Source of the DNA: an uncultured delta proteobacterium
GTDB taxonomy: Bacteria; Myxococcota; Myxococcia; Myxococcales; 40CM-4-68-19
Direction: 5' to 3'
Length of the DNA: 64,000 bases
Assembly: GCA_903911145.1 (NCBI GenBank)
Contig: CAIWCD010000049.1
Span: forward strand, 62,001-126,000
The position numbers were made by a program, and so were the translations under genes. Each line of letters begins with the position of its first letter. Within the stretch, counting starts at the first letter, position 1. This document shows positions 31,900 through 41,988 of this stretch, one piece after another. The notes under the pieces are model-generated. The model made no database searches and was not told the DNA's origin. It worked only from the letters and a program-made list of their open reading frames with translations.

Positions 31900-32321
31900 C
31901 AGTTCAGCTTGGGCAGCGCGCCCGTCTCTTTCGCGTGCGCGATCTTGTCGAGAATGCCGTTGACGAAGCTCGACGACTCCTCCGAGCCGAACTTCTTGCC
32001 GAGCTCGACGGCCTCGTTGAGCGTCACGCGCACTGGCACGTCGGGCAATCGAAGAAGCTCGAAGATCGCAAGGCGGAGGATGTTGCGATCGACGCGCGCC
32101 ATCCGATCGATCTTCCAGTTGGTCGACGCCTTTTCGATCAGGCCGTCGATGTTCGCGCGCTCGGCGGTGACGCCGTTCACCAGCTCCTCGGCGAACTTCT
32201 GCGTCTCGGAATCGAGAGGATCGAAATGGCCAGAGAGCACCTCGAGACCGGTGCCACCCGAAGTGTCCTGCTGGTAGAGCGCCTGCAATGCGATCTCGCG
32301 GGCCTTGGTGCGTGAACCCAT
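31899..32321 (-). CDS. nusB: Transcription antitermination protein NusB
   Basis: All-helical 140-residue factor that binds boxA RNA with NusE (S10) for rRNA antitermination. Characteristic segments are KAREIALQALYQ, INELIEK-like IDGLIEKAS, DRMARVDRNILRLAIFELL and LNEAVELGKKFGSEESSSFVNGILDKI. It lies 6 bp after ribH, the usual ribH-nusB arrangement. Confidence 0.95.
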   Translation of the reverse strand: MGSRTKAREIALQALYQQDTSGGTGLEVLSGHFDPLDSETQKFAEELVNGVTAERANIDGLIEKASTNWKIDRMARVDRNILRLAIFELLRLPDVPVRVTLNEAVELGKKFGSEESSSFVNGILDKIAHAKETGALPKLN

Positions 32322-32327
32322 CTGTCC

Positions 32328-32819
32328 TCAGCCGACGCGCATGGTGCGCAAGAGATTGACCTGCTCGACGCAAGCGAGTGCGACTTCAGCGCCCTTGTTT
32401 CCCGGGCCAGGCTCCGCGCGCTCTTCCGCCTGCTCGCGCTCGCGAACCGTGAGCAGGCCGAAGGCGATCGCAACCGGACGCGCACGCGCCGCGGCCTGGC
32501 CGGAGAGCGTCGCGAGCGCATTGGAGACCGGGCCGGCGATGTATTTGTAATGATCGGTATCGCCGCGGATCAGGCAGCCGATCGCGATGATGCCATCGAC
32601 GCCGGTCTCGACCGCGCGGGCGGTTGCGCCAACCAACTCGAACGCGCCAGCGCAGCGATGGATCGCGATCTCCTCGCGAACAGCACCATGCGAGATGAGC
32701 GCCGAGAGCGCGCCCTCGAGAAGTGGCTCGGTGATGTCGGCATTCCAGCGCGCCACGCAGATGGCGTAGCTGTGTCCACTCGCCTGCGCGCCGCTGAGCT
32801 GTTCAATCGATCCCGACAT
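32328..32819 (-). CDS. ribH: 6,7-dimethyl-8-ribityllumazine synthase
   Basis: Condenses the pyrimidinedione with dihydroxybutanone phosphate. The protein is 163 aa. Motifs GAFELV, GCLIRGDTDHYKYI (catalytic histidine) and GNKGAEVALACVE are present. ATG 32817-32819 precedes the conserved N-terminus. The gene lies 34 bp after ribBA. Confidence 0.95.
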   Translation of the reverse strand: MSGSIEQLSGAQASGHSYAICVARWNADITEPLLEGALSALISHGAVREEIAIHRCAGAFELVGATARAVETGVDGIIAIGCLIRGDTDHYKYIAGPVSNALATLSGQAAARARPVAIAFGLLTVREREQAEERAEPGPGNKGAEVALACVEQVNLLRTMRVG

Positions 32820-32853
32820 CGCGGCGCATCCTAGAGAGAAACGATCCCACTGC

Positions 32854-34086
32854 CTACTTCTTGTCGCCGACCAGCGAGAGCAGATGCCCCATCTTGTCGC
32901 GCTTGGTGCGCAGATACTCTTCATTGCTCGCGACCGCAGGCAGTTCGATCGCGACGCGATCGACGACCTCGAGTCCCCACGCCTTGAGCCCGACGATCTT
33001 CTTCGGATTGTTCGTCATCAGCCTCATCCGGCGCACGCCGACATCGCGAAGCATCTGCGCACCGATACCGTATTCGCGCAGGTCCGCCTTGAATCCGAGC
33101 TTGAGATTCGCCTCGACGGTATCCGCGCCGCCGTCCTGAAGTTGATACGCCTTGAGCTTGTTGACGAGGCCGATCCCGCGCCCCTCCTGGTCGAGATAGA
33201 TCAGCACGCCCTTGCCGGCCTCGTTGATCATCTCGAGTGCGCGATGCAACTGCGGGCCGCAATCGCAGCGCTCGCTGCCGAAGACATCGCCGGTCAGACA
33301 CTTCGAATGCACGCGCACGAGCACAGCTTCGTCGGGTGCCCACGTGCCTTTGACCAGCGCAACATGTTGGGCACGATCGACTTCGTTCTCGTAGGCGATC
33401 GCGCGCAACTCCCCGGCCAGCGTGGTCGGGAGCGTCGCCTCGCCCGCGCGCTTGACCAGGTTTTCGCGCTGGACACGGAACTCGATGATGTCCGCGACGC
33501 TCAGGATCAAGAGGTCATGAATGGCGGCGAACTTCTCCAGATCGGGCAGGCGAGCCATCGTGCCGTCGTCGTTCATCACCTCGCAGATGACGCCCGACGG
33601 ATTCATTCCCGCGAGTCGCGCCAGATCGACCGAACCCTCCGTCTGTCCCGCGCGCACGAGCACGCCTCCGTGCCGTGCGCGCAGAGGGAAGATGTGGCCC
33701 GGCCGCACCACGTCCTCGGGGCGCGCTTGCGGGTTGATCGCGGCCTTCACTGTCACTGCGCGATCGTGCGCGCTGATGCCAGTGCTCACGCCGTGCGCCG
33801 CTTCGATGCTCACGGTGAACGCAGTTGAGTAGGTGCTTTCGTTCTCCTGCACCATCATCGGCAAACCGAGGCGCCGCACCTGCTCCTCGGTCATCGAGAG
33901 ACAGATCAGGCCGCGCGCGTGCTTCGCCATGAAGTTGATCGCCTCAGGCGTAACCATCTCAGCCGCAAGCACGAGGTCGCCTTCATTCTCCCGATCGGCG
34001 TCGTCGACGAGGATGACCATGCGTCCTCGGCGCATCTCTTCGAGGGCACGTTCGACGCGGGAGATGGAATCGCCTGGCAGGGTCAT
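32854..34086 (-). CDS. ribBA: Bifunctional dihydroxybutanone-phosphate synthase / GTP cyclohydrolase II
   Basis: Supplies both branches of riboflavin synthesis. The protein is 410 aa. The RibB half (about 1-205) has [24 protein letters not shown] and [10 protein letters not shown]. The RibA half has [18 protein letters not shown] with the three zinc cysteines, and DQEGRGIGL. The ATG at 34084-34086 overlaps the ribE stop (ATGA); an upstream extension lacks homology. Because GTPCHII residues are intact, both activities are expected. Confidence 0.96.
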   Translation of the reverse strand: MTLPGDSISRVERALEEMRRGRMVILVDDADRENEGDLVLAAEMVTPEAINFMAKHARGLICLSMTEEQVRRLGLPMMVQENESTYSTAFTVSIEAAHGVSTGISAHDRAVTVKAAINPQARPEDVVRPGHIFPLRARHGGVLVRAGQTEGSVDLARLAGMNPSGVICEVMNDDGTMARLPDLEKFAAIHDLLILSVADIIEFRVQRENLVKRAGEATLPTTLAGELRAIAYENEVDRAQHVALVKGTWAPDEAVLVRVHSKCLTGDVFGSERCDCGPQLHRALEMINEAGKGVLIYLDQEGRGIGLVNKLKAYQLQDGGADTVEANLKLGFKADLREYGIGAQMLRDVGVRRMRLMTNNPKKIVGLKAWGLEVVDRVAIELPAVASNEEYLRTKRDKMGHLLSLVGDKK

Positions 34087-34745
34087 GAGTGCGTCCTGTG
34101 TTGCTCGAAGGGAGATCCCGCTTCGCTCGGCGCAGCTTGCGTGCCGAGGAGCCGAGCGACGTGCTTGCCGAGAATGTCTGCCTCGACATTGACCGGATTG
34201 CCCGGCTGCTTCCTGCTCCAACTCGTCTTGCGAAGCGTCTCGGGGATCAGCAGAACCGCGATGTCGTCGTCGCCGAGGAGGGCGTTGACCGTCAGCGAAA
34301 TTCCATCGAGCGCGACAGAGCCCTTCTCGACGACGAGACGAGACAGTCCTTGGGGCAGCGCAACGCGGATGCGAACCATCTCGCCGACCGGCGTGATCGA
34401 AACGATGTGGCCCACACCGTCGACGTGACCGAGCACCAGGTGACCGCCGAGCCGCTCCCCGAGCGCGAGCGGTCGCTCGAGATTCACTTCGTCGCCGACC
34501 TTACGCTCCCGCAGCGTCGTGCGTGCGAGCGTCTCCTCGGAGGCGTCAGCGCTGAAGCGCATCGCGTCGCCATCCGGTTCGCGCGACACCACGGTCAGGC
34601 ACGCACCGTCGACAGCAACGCTCGCGCCGACAGAAAGATCTGACTCGGGCAGTCGCGTGCGCACGACGATGCGCGAACCGCTGCCAGAAGGCGCCGGCGT
34701 GTGCAGGACGATGGTGCCTCTGTCCTCGACGAGCCCGGTAAACAT
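34083..34745 (-). CDS. ribE: Riboflavin synthase alpha subunit
   Basis: Dismutates two lumazines into riboflavin. The protein is 220 aa with two similar barrel domains, the first starting [10 protein letters not shown] and containing GACLTVV, the second HVDGVGHI and [11 protein letters not shown]. The C-terminus (KHVARLL plus a tail) forms the trimer helix. The gene lies 64 bp after ribD. No FMN riboswitch was seen upstream in the rib block; ribD overlaps nrdR. Confidence 0.95.
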   Translation of the reverse strand: MFTGLVEDRGTIVLHTPAPSGSGSRIVVRTRLPESDLSVGASVAVDGACLTVVSREPDGDAMRFSADASEETLARTTLRERKVGDEVNLERPLALGERLGGHLVLGHVDGVGHIVSITPVGEMVRIRVALPQGLSRLVVEKGSVALDGISLTVNALLGDDDIAVLLIPETLRKTSWSRKQPGNPVNVEADILGKHVARLLGTQAAPSEAGSPFEQHRTHS

Positions 34746-34809
34746 GCGCGCCTCCAGTCGCGGCGGGTGCTAGCAGGGAATGGAGGGGTGCGGCAAGCGA
34801 TGCACGCAG

Positions 34810-35982
34810 TCAGACCGGGCGCGCGCGCAGCCAGAGATCAGGCGCGCAGGTCGAGGCATCCACCGACACCATCTGCAACTTGAGCGCGTCCGCCATCGAG
34901 CGCGGACCAGCAAAGCCCGCCCACGATCGCGCGCCCTGCCCGGCCAACTTGGGCGCAACGAAGAGGTGCAACTCGTCCCAGAGTCGCGCGCGCAGGAAGC
35001 TGCCGTGGATCGCGGCTCCGCCCTCGACGAGGATTGAAGTAACTCCACGCGCACCGAGTTGCCGCAGCAGATTGCGCAAGTCGACGCGACCGTTGCGTTC
35101 AGTTTTGCAGAGCAGAAGCTCAGCGCCCGCTCGGGTGAGCGCACGTCGCTTCGCGAGAGGCGCCGCCACGGTCGTCGCAACGATTGTCGCCGCCGAACCT
35201 GGCTCGCGGAGCATCCGCGCAGAGGTCGGTGTGCGGCCGCGCGCGTCGACGACAATCCGCAACGGATCTCGAGTCGGAAGATTCGAGATCGTTTGAGTCC
35301 CAAGCATCTTCCGCGGCCGCTCCAGACGCACAGTGAGTTGCGGATCATCGGCGAGCACCGTGTTCACGCCGACGAGCACAGCATCGAGATCGTTGCGCAG
35401 AAGATGCACACGACGGCGGGAAGGCTCGCCGGTCACCCAACGCGAATCACCGCTCGCCGTCGCCAGCATTCCGTCGAGCGTCACCGCGGCCTTCAGCACA
35501 ACCCACGGTCTGCCGGTCGTGATGAATCTGCTCCACTGCTCATTGGCGTGATCGCACTCATCCTCGAGAACACCGACGATAACCTCGACACCTGCACGTC
35601 GCAGTCGCGCCGCGCCACCGCCGACCACGTCTCGATTCGGGTCGCGCGTCCCGACAAAGACACGTTTGATTCCCGCGGCGAGAACCGCCGCCGTGCACGG
35701 AGGCGTGCGTCCGTGGTGATTGCACGGCTCCAGCGTGACAAAGAGATCCGCGCCGTCTGCCGACGCGCCTGCGTCCTGGAGCGCGACGACTTCTGCGTGG
35801 GCAGCGCCAGCGCGCGCGTGATGGCCGCGGCCCAGCACCCGCGAGCCCTTCACCACCAGCGCGCCGACGATCGGATTCGGATGCGTGCGCCCGCGCGCCT
35901 GCTCGGCCTGCGCAAGCGCCTCGCGCATGAACGCCTCTTCGCGCGGCCCGACACGACTCGCGCGCGCTCGCTTCATGCTCAC
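34810..35982 (-). CDS. ribD: Bifunctional pyrimidine deaminase/reductase RibD
   Basis: Deaminates and reduces the riboflavin pyrimidine intermediate. The protein is 390 aa. The deaminase half has the zinc site HAEVVAL and [13 protein letters not shown]; the reductase half has [20 protein letters not shown] and ILVEGGAAI. The GTG at 35980-35982 overlaps the nrdR stop (GTGA); an ATG two codons later is an alternative. It is the first riboflavin gene of the block. Confidence 0.95.
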   Translation of the reverse strand: MSMKRARASRVGPREEAFMREALAQAEQARGRTHPNPIVGALVVKGSRVLGRGHHARAGAAHAEVVALQDAGASADGADLFVTLEPCNHHGRTPPCTAAVLAAGIKRVFVGTRDPNRDVVGGGAARLRRAGVEVIVGVLEDECDHANEQWSRFITTGRPWVVLKAAVTLDGMLATASGDSRWVTGEPSRRRVHLLRNDLDAVLVGVNTVLADDPQLTVRLERPRKMLGTQTISNLPTRDPLRIVVDARGRTPTSARMLREPGSAATIVATTVAAPLAKRRALTRAGAELLLCKTERNGRVDLRNLLRQLGARGVTSILVEGGAAIHGSFLRARLWDELHLFVAPKLAGQGARSWAGFAGPRSMADALKLQMVSVDASTCAPDLWLRARPV

Positions 35983-36455
35983 TTCTTCGCCGGTGCGCCT
36001 TTGCGCTCGTGGATGAGCTCTTTCAGCTCGCTCATGAACTCGCCGAGATCCTTGAACGAGCGATAGACGGAGGCGAAACGGACATAGGCGACCTCATCAA
36101 GCTTCGAGAGTTCGCGCATGACCTGCTCGCCGATCATCGTGCTGAGAATTTCCTTCTCGCCGATCTCTTGCAGGCGCCGCTCGATACCGTCGACGACCGC
36201 CTCGACCTGCTCAGAGGAAACCGGCCGCTTCTGGCAGGCGAGCTGAATTCCGCCGACCACCTTCTTGCGATCGAACGCTTCGCGACGCCCGTCCTTCTTC
36301 ACCACCATCGGCAGAATCTCTTCGACCCGCTCGTACGTCGTAAAACGACGCGCGCAGGCCAGACACTCACGTCGGCGCCGGATGACCACGCCCTGGTTCG
36401 AGAGGCGTGAATCAATCACCTTGTTCTCGAGTTCAGCGCAGAACGGACACTTCAT
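35979..36455 (-). CDS. nrdR: Transcriptional repressor NrdR
   Basis: Zinc-ribbon and ATP-cone repressor of ribonucleotide reductase genes. The protein is 158 aa. The zinc ribbon is CPFC near the start and CLAC near residue 32; the ATP-cone begins [16 protein letters not shown]. The ATG overlaps the glyA stop (ATGA). The order glyA-nrdR-ribD is common in deltaproteobacteria. Confidence 0.95.
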   Translation of the reverse strand: MKCPFCAELENKVIDSRLSNQGVVIRRRRECLACARRFTTYERVEEILPMVVKKDGRREAFDRKKVVGGIQLACQKRPVSSEQVEAVVDGIERRLQEIGEKEILSTMIGEQVMRELSKLDEVAYVRFASVYRSFKDLGEFMSELKELIHERKGAPAKK

Positions 36456-37708
36456 TTGGATGCGTTCCGATAGAGCGGAAAGCTCTGACAGAGTTCACGC
36501 ACCTCGCCCTTGACCTTCTCGGCAACCGCGAGATCTTCGGGCGCGTCGAGCACGCGCAGAATCAATTTCGCGACAACGGCCATCTCGGCGACGTTCATCC
36601 CGCGCGTCGTCAGCGCGGGCGTGCCAAGCCGCAGGCCGCTCGTCACAAACGGCTTCTCCGGATCGCCGGGGATCATGTTCTTGTTTGTCGTGATGTGCGC
36701 GCGCTGCAGCGAGGCCTCGGCGATCTTCCCGGTGAGCTTCTTCGGACGCAGATCGCAGAGCATGAGGTGGTTGTCGGTGCCGCCGGAGACCAGGCGCACA
36801 CCGCCCGCGATCAGTCCTGCTGCGAGCGCCTGCGCATTTGCCAGAACCCGCTTTTGGTAAGTCACAAACTCGGGCTGAAGCGCCTCGCCAAACGCGACGG
36901 CCTTCGCTGCGATGATGTGCTCGAGTGGGCCGCCCTGGATTCCCGGAAACACGTTCGAGTCGATCACCTTCGAGTGCTGGGCCTTGCTCAGAATCAGCCC
37001 CGACCGAGGCCCGCGCAGCGTCTTGTGGGTCGTCGTTGTCACCGCATCTGCAAGCGGCACGGGGCTCGGGTGCAGGCCCGTCGCGACGAGTCCGGCGATG
37101 TGCGCGATGTCGCAGACCATCACTGCGCCGACCGAGTCGGCGATCTCGCGGATTTTATCGAAATCGATAATTCGCGAATACGCGCTCGCGCCGGCAAGGA
37201 TTGCCTTCGGCTTCACCTCGAGAGCTTGTGCAGCTGCCTTTGCGTAGTCGATGCGCTCGGTGATCGGATCGAGCGTGTAGTGGTGGATCTCGAAGAGGCG
37301 GCCGGAAAAATTCACCGGCGAGCCGTGCGTGAGGTGGCCGCCCTGCGCGAGCGAGAGCGACATCACGCGATCTCCCGGCTTGAAGAGCGCGAAGTAGGTC
37401 GCCATGTTCGCCTGCGATCCCGCGTGCGGTTGGACGTTCGCGTGCTCGGCGCCAAACAACTTCTTTGCGCGATCGATCGCCAACTGCTCGACCTGATCGA
37501 CCACCTCGCAACCGCCGTAGTAGCGCTTGCCGGGCAAGCCCTCGGCGTACTTGTTGGTCAGCGGCGAACCCGCCGCTTCGAGCACAGCGCGAGAGACGAA
37601 GTTCTCGCTCGCGATCAACTCGAGTCCGTACTCCTGGCGCTCGGTTTCGGCGTCGATGAGTCGGGAGATCTCGGGATCAGCGGAAGCGAGCGGCGAGTTG
37701 AAGGACAT
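36452..37708 (-). CDS. glyA: Serine hydroxymethyltransferase
   Basis: PLP enzyme converting serine and tetrahydrofolate to glycine and methylene-tetrahydrofolate. The protein is 418 aa. The PLP lysine is in [21 protein letters not shown] and GSQANMATY are conserved. The region upstream (37709-37856, 148 bp) separates it from rpiB and may hold a promoter; I see only a small GGCGAT/ATCGCC inverted repeat at 37816-37828 there. An AT-rich palindrome occurs inside the gene at 37155-37170. Confidence 0.96.
   Translation of the reverse strand: MSFNSPLASADPEISRLIDAETERQEYGLELIASENFVSRAVLEAAGSPLTNKYAEGLPGKRYYGGCEVVDQVEQLAIDRAKKLFGAEHANVQPHAGSQANMATYFALFKPGDRVMSLSLAQGGHLTHGSPVNFSGRLFEIHHYTLDPITERIDYAKAAAQALEVKPKAILAGASAYSRIIDFDKIREIADSVGAVMVCDIAHIAGLVATGLHPSPVPLADAVTTTTHKTLRGPRSGLILSKAQHSKVIDSNVFPGIQGGPLEHIIAAKAVAFGEALQPEFVTYQKRVLANAQALAAGLIAGGVRLVSGGTDNHLMLCDLRPKKLTGKIAEASLQRAHITTNKNMIPGDPEKPFVTSGLRLGTPALTTRGMNVAEMAVVAKLILRVLDAPEDLAVAEKVKGEVRELCQSFPLYRNASK
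37155..37170. repeat. TTATCGA/TCGATAA palindrome within glyA
   Basis: TTATCGA-AA-TCGATAA is a perfect 7-bp inverted repeat. The same half-sites form the core of the larger palindromes at 44570-44602 and 60375-60406. It encodes Ile-Ile-Asp-Phe-Asp and could be a chance product of codons. Confidence 0.3.
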
Positions 37709-37856
37709 GGTTGTGGATCTCCGAGGCTGTCGAAAGCCGCCGCTTCATAGCGCGCGCACGCAAAGCACGGCAACCGCCGTCGCGCGTGGCGCCGCCGATC
37801 GGCCGAACAGGAATAGGCGATGATCGCCGCAAAGCCGCGCGGGCGGCGGATGAGCG

Positions 37857-38312
37857 CTATCGGGCCGCGTCGAGTGCGGCGAGCTTGTCGACGCGTCGCT
37901 GGTGTCGGCCGCCCTCGAATGCGCTGTCGAGGAATGCGTTCAGGATGCTGATACCGACGCCGAGCCCGACCACACGCTCGCCCAGACAAAGCACGTTCGC
38001 GTCGTTGTGCGCCCGTCCCATGCGCGCCTCGAACTCCGTGTGGCAGAGCACTGCGCGGATGCCGTGGCGCTTGTTTGCCGCGATGCTCATACCGAGCCCG
38101 GTGCCGCAAACGAGCACGCCCAGCGAGGCCCGGCCGCCGACGACCTCATCGCAGACCTTCGCTGCGTAGTCCGGATAGTCGACGCTCTCAGACGAAAACG
38201 GCCCGAGGTCGTTCACCTCGACGCCGCGCGCGAGCAGCGTCCGGTAGATTTCTGCACGCAGCAGAAGCCCCGCGTGATCCGAACCGATGGCGATGCGAAG
38301 CGGGGCTGGCAT
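37857..38312 (-). CDS. rpiB: Ribose-5-phosphate isomerase B
   Basis: Interconverts ribulose 5-phosphate and ribose 5-phosphate. The protein is 151 aa. RpiB/LacAB motifs: IGSDHAGLLLR at the N-terminus, DYPDYAAKVC, the catalytic-cysteine loop GVLVCGTGLGMSIAANK, and HNDANVLCLGERV. It is 70 bp downstream of fabF with a palindrome between them. Confidence 0.95.
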   Translation of the reverse strand: MPAPLRIAIGSDHAGLLLRAEIYRTLLARGVEVNDLGPFSSESVDYPDYAAKVCDEVVGGRASLGVLVCGTGLGMSIAANKRHGIRAVLCHTEFEARMGRAHNDANVLCLGERVVGLGVGISILNAFLDSAFEGGRHQRRVDKLAALDAAR

Positions 38313-38354
38313 TCGAGTGTCTCCTTCCGACCGCGCTGGGAGCGGCGCAGCGGA

Positions 38355-38376
38355 GATCGTTGGTATACAAACGATC
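38355..38376. repeat. 22-bp palindrome between fabF and rpiB
   Basis: Arms GATCGTT and AACGATC flank GGTATACA, giving 20 of 22 matched positions. It lies 6 bp after the fabF stop and 42 bp before the rpiB start. It resembles the dispersed TTGG...CCAA repeats at 10371, 24604 and 41239. No U-tract follows, so it is not an obvious terminator; a regulatory or RNA-stability hairpin is possible. Confidence 0.45.
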
Positions 38377-38381
38377 TGGAA

Positions 38382-39626
38382 CTAGCGCATCCGAGACAGG
38401 GCAATCACCGCGTTGGTGCCACCAAACCCGAACGAGTTCGAGAGTGCCGCGTCGACACGCAGTTCGCGAGCGACATTCGGCACATAATCGAGATCGCACT
38501 CCGGATCGGGCTGCTCGAGATTGATCGTCGGCGGAAGGATTCCGTGAAAGATCGCGAGAGCCGTAAAGGCGGCCTCGACGCCGCCAGCTGCGCCCAGCAG
38601 ATGGCCCGTCATCGACTTCGTCGAGCTGACAGCGAGGCCGCTGCTGGCGTGAGCACCGAAGACCGCTTTGATTGCCTTCGTCTCGGCGATGTCGCCGACC
38701 GGCGTCGAGGTGCCGTGCGCGTTGACGTAACCGACCTGCTCCGGGTTCAGTTGCGCATCCGCAAGGCAGCGCTGCATTGCGCGGATGGCTCCAGCGCCGG
38801 ACGGCGCGGTGATGTGGAACGCATCGGCGGTCGCAGCGTACCCAGTGACTTCGCAATAGATGCGTGCGCCGCGAGTTCGCGCGTGCTCGAGCTCCTCGAG
38901 GATGAGGATCCCTGCACCCTCTCCAGGCACGAACCCATCACGGCCAAGATCAAACGGTCGCGACGCCTTCGCTGGAGCGTCATTGCGTTCGGAGAGCGCG
39001 CGGGCGGCGACGAACCCCGCAATGCCCAGAGGCGTAAGAGTCGCCTCGGAACCGCCGCAGATCGCGATGTCGATATCGCCGCTCTGGATGTGGCGAAGCG
39101 ATTCGCCAATGGCGTGATTGCCGGTCGCGCACGCGGAGACAGGTGCGAAGTTGACGCCCGTCGCACCGTGTCGGATCGAGATCTGCCCAGCGGCGAGATT
39201 GACGATGATCGAAGGAATGAAGAACGGGCTGATCTTGCGATGGCCGCGCGCGGAGAGCGTGGCGTGGGTCTCCTCGAGCGTGCCGAGCCCGCCCATACCC
39301 GAGCCAACGATGACACCGCACATCTCGCCGAGCGGCTGGTCGATCGGCAATCCCGCGTCTTGAAGTGCCAACTGCGCGCCCGCGAGCGCGTAGTGGATGA
39401 AGGGGTCGTTGCGACGGACCTCCTTCTTATCGAGGAACTTCTCGGCGTCGAAGCCACGGACCTCAGCGCCGATGCGCGAGGGAAGATCCTTGGCGTCGAA
39501 GCGCGTGAGCAGCGAGACTCCACTCTCTCCGCGGATGGCCGCCTGCCAGGTCGCCTCGACTCCAACGCCCAGCGGCGTGACGAGGCCGAGGCCTGTCACG
39601 ACCACCCTGCGAGCTGCGCGCGCCAT
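38382..39626 (-). CDS. fabF: 3-oxoacyl-ACP synthase II
   Basis: Elongating beta-ketoacyl-ACP synthase. The protein is 414 aa. Catalytic cysteine in [13 protein letters not shown], histidines in [11 protein letters not shown] and [11 protein letters not shown], and the C-terminal [10 protein letters not shown]. The Cys-Thr-Gly form and both histidines point to an active condensing enzyme, not a chain-length factor. It begins 24 bp after acpP. Confidence 0.95.
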   Translation of the reverse strand: MARAARRVVVTGLGLVTPLGVGVEATWQAAIRGESGVSLLTRFDAKDLPSRIGAEVRGFDAEKFLDKKEVRRNDPFIHYALAGAQLALQDAGLPIDQPLGEMCGVIVGSGMGGLGTLEETHATLSARGHRKISPFFIPSIIVNLAAGQISIRHGATGVNFAPVSACATGNHAIGESLRHIQSGDIDIAICGGSEATLTPLGIAGFVAARALSERNDAPAKASRPFDLGRDGFVPGEGAGILILEELEHARTRGARIYCEVTGYAATADAFHITAPSGAGAIRAMQRCLADAQLNPEQVGYVNAHGTSTPVGDIAETKAIKAVFGAHASSGLAVSSTKSMTGHLLGAAGGVEAAFTALAIFHGILPPTINLEQPDPECDLDYVPNVARELRVDAALSNSFGFGGTNAVIALSRMR

Positions 39627-39650
39627 GCGGCTCCCCGCCTTCTCGCCGCT

Positions 39651-39884
39651 CTACTTCTTGTGCTCGTTGATGAAGTTGACGGCGTCCTGGACGGTCTTGA
39701 TGTGCTCAGCCTCTTCGTCCGGGATCTCGACCTCGAACTCCTCTTCCATCGCCATCACCAACTCAACGATGTCGAGAGAGTCCGCGCCCAAGTCCTCGAT
39801 GAAGGCGCTGTCCGCCTTGATCTCATCTTCACCGACGCCGAGCTGCTCAGCGATGATGCTCTTGACCTTCGCCTCGACGGACAT
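39651..39884 (-). CDS. acpP: Acyl carrier protein
   Basis: A 77-residue acidic carrier with the phosphopantetheine serine in [20 protein letters not shown]. The ATG and length are standard. The upstream gap of about 130 bp to fabD (39885-40014) contains no gene and may carry an extra acpP promoter, as ACP is needed in large amounts. Confidence 0.97.
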   Translation of the reverse strand: MSVEAKVKSIIAEQLGVGEDEIKADSAFIEDLGADSLDIVELVMAMEEEFEVEIPDEEAEHIKTVQDAVNFINEHKK

Positions 39885-40014
39885 TCGTAGCGCTCCTCGA
39901 ACGGGTTTCTTGCGGCGACGCCCCGCCCACCGTGGGCAGCAACGTCGGGCCGCGGGTCATAGCACAAAGGGGCAGCGAGGCAAGGGTCTGCGCGTCGGGA
40001 TACCGTCGTTGAAC

Positions 40015-40971
40015 TCAGGAAAACAGCGCCACTGCCTCTCGCAGACTCTTTTCGTCTTCGATCGAAATCATCCGCACCGACTTGTCGATTCTACGCGTCA
40101 GGCCAGAGAGAACCCGCCCGGGCCCGAGTTCGATCAGAGTATCGATCCCCGCGCGAACCATCGCTTCGATCGTTTCCACCCAGCGCACTGGCGCGACGAC
40201 CTGCTCGATCAGCAGCGGCACGATGCGCCCAGCGTCCGTGTTGGGGGTCGCCGTCACGTTCGCGTACACAGGCGCGCGAGGAGTCGTGAAGGCGATGCTG
40301 CCGAGGGTCTCGGACAGACGCACCTGCACCGGGGCCATCAGCGCGCAATGGAAAGGCGCCGATACAGGCAGATGCATTGCGCGCCGCGCCCCGCGCGACT
40401 TTGCACCCGCGATCGCCCGCTCAACCGCTGCGGCGTGACCGGCGATCACGGTCTGCTCGGGGCTGTTGTAGTTCGCGGGCGAAACAGTCTGCCCATCGGC
40501 CGTGCAAGCCTCGGCGCAGGCCTCCGCGACCGCGGAGGGAGCGAGTCCGAGAATGGCCGCCATCGCGCCCACACCAGCCGGCACCGCGTCCTGCATGAAC
40601 GTCCCGCGCGCACGCACGGCGCGCACGGCATCGGTCAGGGAGAGTGCGCCGGCCGCAACCAGCGCGGAGTATTCGCCAAGCGAGTGGCCCGCGTAGGCAG
40701 CAACGAATCCGGGAAGCTGCGCTTTCGCCCCAAGCGCGGCGACGAACGCGCGCTCAGCTGCGATCGAGACCGCAAGGATCGCCGGCTGCGTGTTCGCCGT
40801 TCGCATGAGCTCATCCTCGGGGCCCTCAGCGATCAGCCTCATCAGCCCGCCACCGAGCGCGGCTTCAGCCTCATCCAGCGCCGCTCGCGCCGCAGGGAAG
40901 GTTTGCGCCAGCGACAATCCCATTCCCACCGACTGAGACCCTTGTCCCGGAAAGACGAAACCGATCGACAT
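40015..40971 (-). CDS. fabD: Malonyl-CoA:ACP transacylase
   Basis: Loads malonyl groups onto ACP. The protein is 318 aa. The N-terminal FVFPGQGSQSVGMG and active-site GHSLGEYSAL are present; the second catalytic histidine is in SAPFHCALM. The ATG at 40969-40971 is preceded by AAGGAG; a TTG two codons upstream was rejected. It lies 19 bp after fabH. No fabG follows, unlike the usual fabD-fabG-acpP order. Confidence 0.96.
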   Translation of the reverse strand: MSIGFVFPGQGSQSVGMGLSLAQTFPAARAALDEAEAALGGGLMRLIAEGPEDELMRTANTQPAILAVSIAAERAFVAALGAKAQLPGFVAAYAGHSLGEYSALVAAGALSLTDAVRAVRARGTFMQDAVPAGVGAMAAILGLAPSAVAEACAEACTADGQTVSPANYNSPEQTVIAGHAAAVERAIAGAKSRGARRAMHLPVSAPFHCALMAPVQVRLSETLGSIAFTTPRAPVYANVTATPNTDAGRIVPLLIEQVVAPVRWVETIEAMVRAGIDTLIELGPGRVLSGLTRRIDKSVRMISIEDEKSLREAVALFS

Positions 40972-40990
40972 CTGCAACTCCTTCAGGCGC

Positions 40991-41986
40991 TCAGACCGAC
41001 CAGCGGAGCAACCCGCTGCCCCAGGTCATGCCGCCGCCGATTGCCATCATGAGGATTCGATCGCCGTCGCGCAGCTTGCCCGCACGGTGTGCCTCGTCGA
41101 GCGTCAGCGGCAGCGAGGCAGACGAGGTATTCCCGACCTGCTCGATGTTGAGATGACATTTCTCGAGCGGGATCTCGAGACGCTTCATCACCGCCTCGAG
41201 GATGCGCAGATTCGCCTGGTGCGCGATGACATGATCGAGATCGTTTGCACTCAAATCATTGGCACTCAAAGCTTCTCGGCAAACCGCCTCGAGAGCGCGC
41301 ACAGCGAATCTGTAGACCTCGCGGCCATTCATGTGAATGAACGCCTCGCGCGCATCGAGCACACTCTGCGAGAACGGCCTGGCCGAACCGCCGCCTGGCA
41401 TGCAGAGGATCCCGGCCTGCGTGCCGTCCGAGTGCAGATGGATTGAAAGCAGTCCACGATCGTCTCGCGGTTCCGGCCCCAGCACCATCGCTCCCGCGGC
41501 ATCGCCGAACAGCACGCATGTCGCGCGGTCCGTCCAATCGGCGATGCGCGTGAGCAACTCGGCGCCGATGACCAGCACGCGCTTCGCGGCGCCGCTGCGA
41601 ATGTACTGGTCCGCGATCGAGAGCGCGAAGAGAGACCCCGCGCAGGCTGCACTCAGGTCAAACGCGACAGCGTTCTTCGCACCAAGCTTCGCCTGCACGA
41701 GCACAGCCGTGGACGGAAACTGCATGTCGGGCGTGACTGTCCCGACGATGAGCAGATCGATCTCTTCAGCGTTGGTGCGCGCACTGTCAAGCGCCGCGCG
41801 CGCCGCGTGGACCGCCATGTCACTGGTGGCCTCTCCGGGCGCGGCGCGCCTTCGAGCGCGAATTCCGGTGCGCTCGAAAATCCAATTGTCGCTCGTATCG
41901 ACGCCGAGCTTCGCGACAAGATCGTCATTGCTCAGCCGTTCGCTGGGCAGGTACGAGCCAGTCCCGAGGATCTTCGTGCGAGGCAG
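40991..41986 (-). CDS. fabH: 3-oxoacyl-ACP synthase III, probable CTG start
   Basis: Initiates fatty acid synthesis by condensing an acyl-CoA with malonyl-ACP. The triad is intact: cysteine in SAACAGSLF, histidine in HQANLRI and asparagine in NTSSASL. The first in-frame ATG (41816-41818) would remove the conserved N-terminus, but homology runs on upstream through TSDNWIFERTGIRARRR and ends at PRTKILGTGSYLPSERLS. The codon before this is CTG (41984-41986), five bases after GAGGAG supplied by the last two rpmF codons. I therefore call a 331-residue protein with a CTG start. Part of the C-terminal half (SANDLSANDLDH) contains a five-residue duplication. Confidence 0.85.
   Translation of the reverse strand: MPRTKILGTGSYLPSERLSNDDLVAKLGVDTSDNWIFERTGIRARRRAAPGEATSDMAVHAARAALDSARTNAEEIDLLIVGTVTPDMQFPSTAVLVQAKLGAKNAVAFDLSAACAGSLFALSIADQYIRSGAAKRVLVIGAELLTRIADWTDRATCVLFGDAAGAMVLGPEPRDDRGLLSIHLHSDGTQAGILCMPGGGSARPFSQSVLDAREAFIHMNGREVYRFAVRALEAVCREALSANDLSANDLDHVIAHQANLRILEAVMKRLEIPLEKCHLNIEQVGNTSSASLPLTLDEAHRAGKLRDGDRILMMAIGGGMTWGSGLLRWSV
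41239..41273. repeat. Two 15-bp related units inside fabH
   Basis: GTTTGCACTCAAATC and ATTGGCACTCAAAGC follow each other and produce the duplicated Ser-Ala-Asn-Asp-Leu in FabH. They loosely resemble the 15-bp units at 24604-24641. The likeness may be accidental. Confidence 0.3.
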
Positions 41987-41988
41987 AG

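Noticed and set aside
34746-35982. FMN riboswitch before the riboflavin genes
   Set aside because: ribD overlaps nrdR and the 64-bp ribD-ribE gap shows no RFN-like elements.
37902-41052. Plus-strand frames opposite the fab genes
   Set aside because: Shadows of fabF, acpP and fabD, which carry intact active sites.
40991-41818. A truncated fabH starting at the first ATG
   Set aside because: It would lose the conserved N-terminal strand and the TSD-W region, which are intact just upstream in the same frame.
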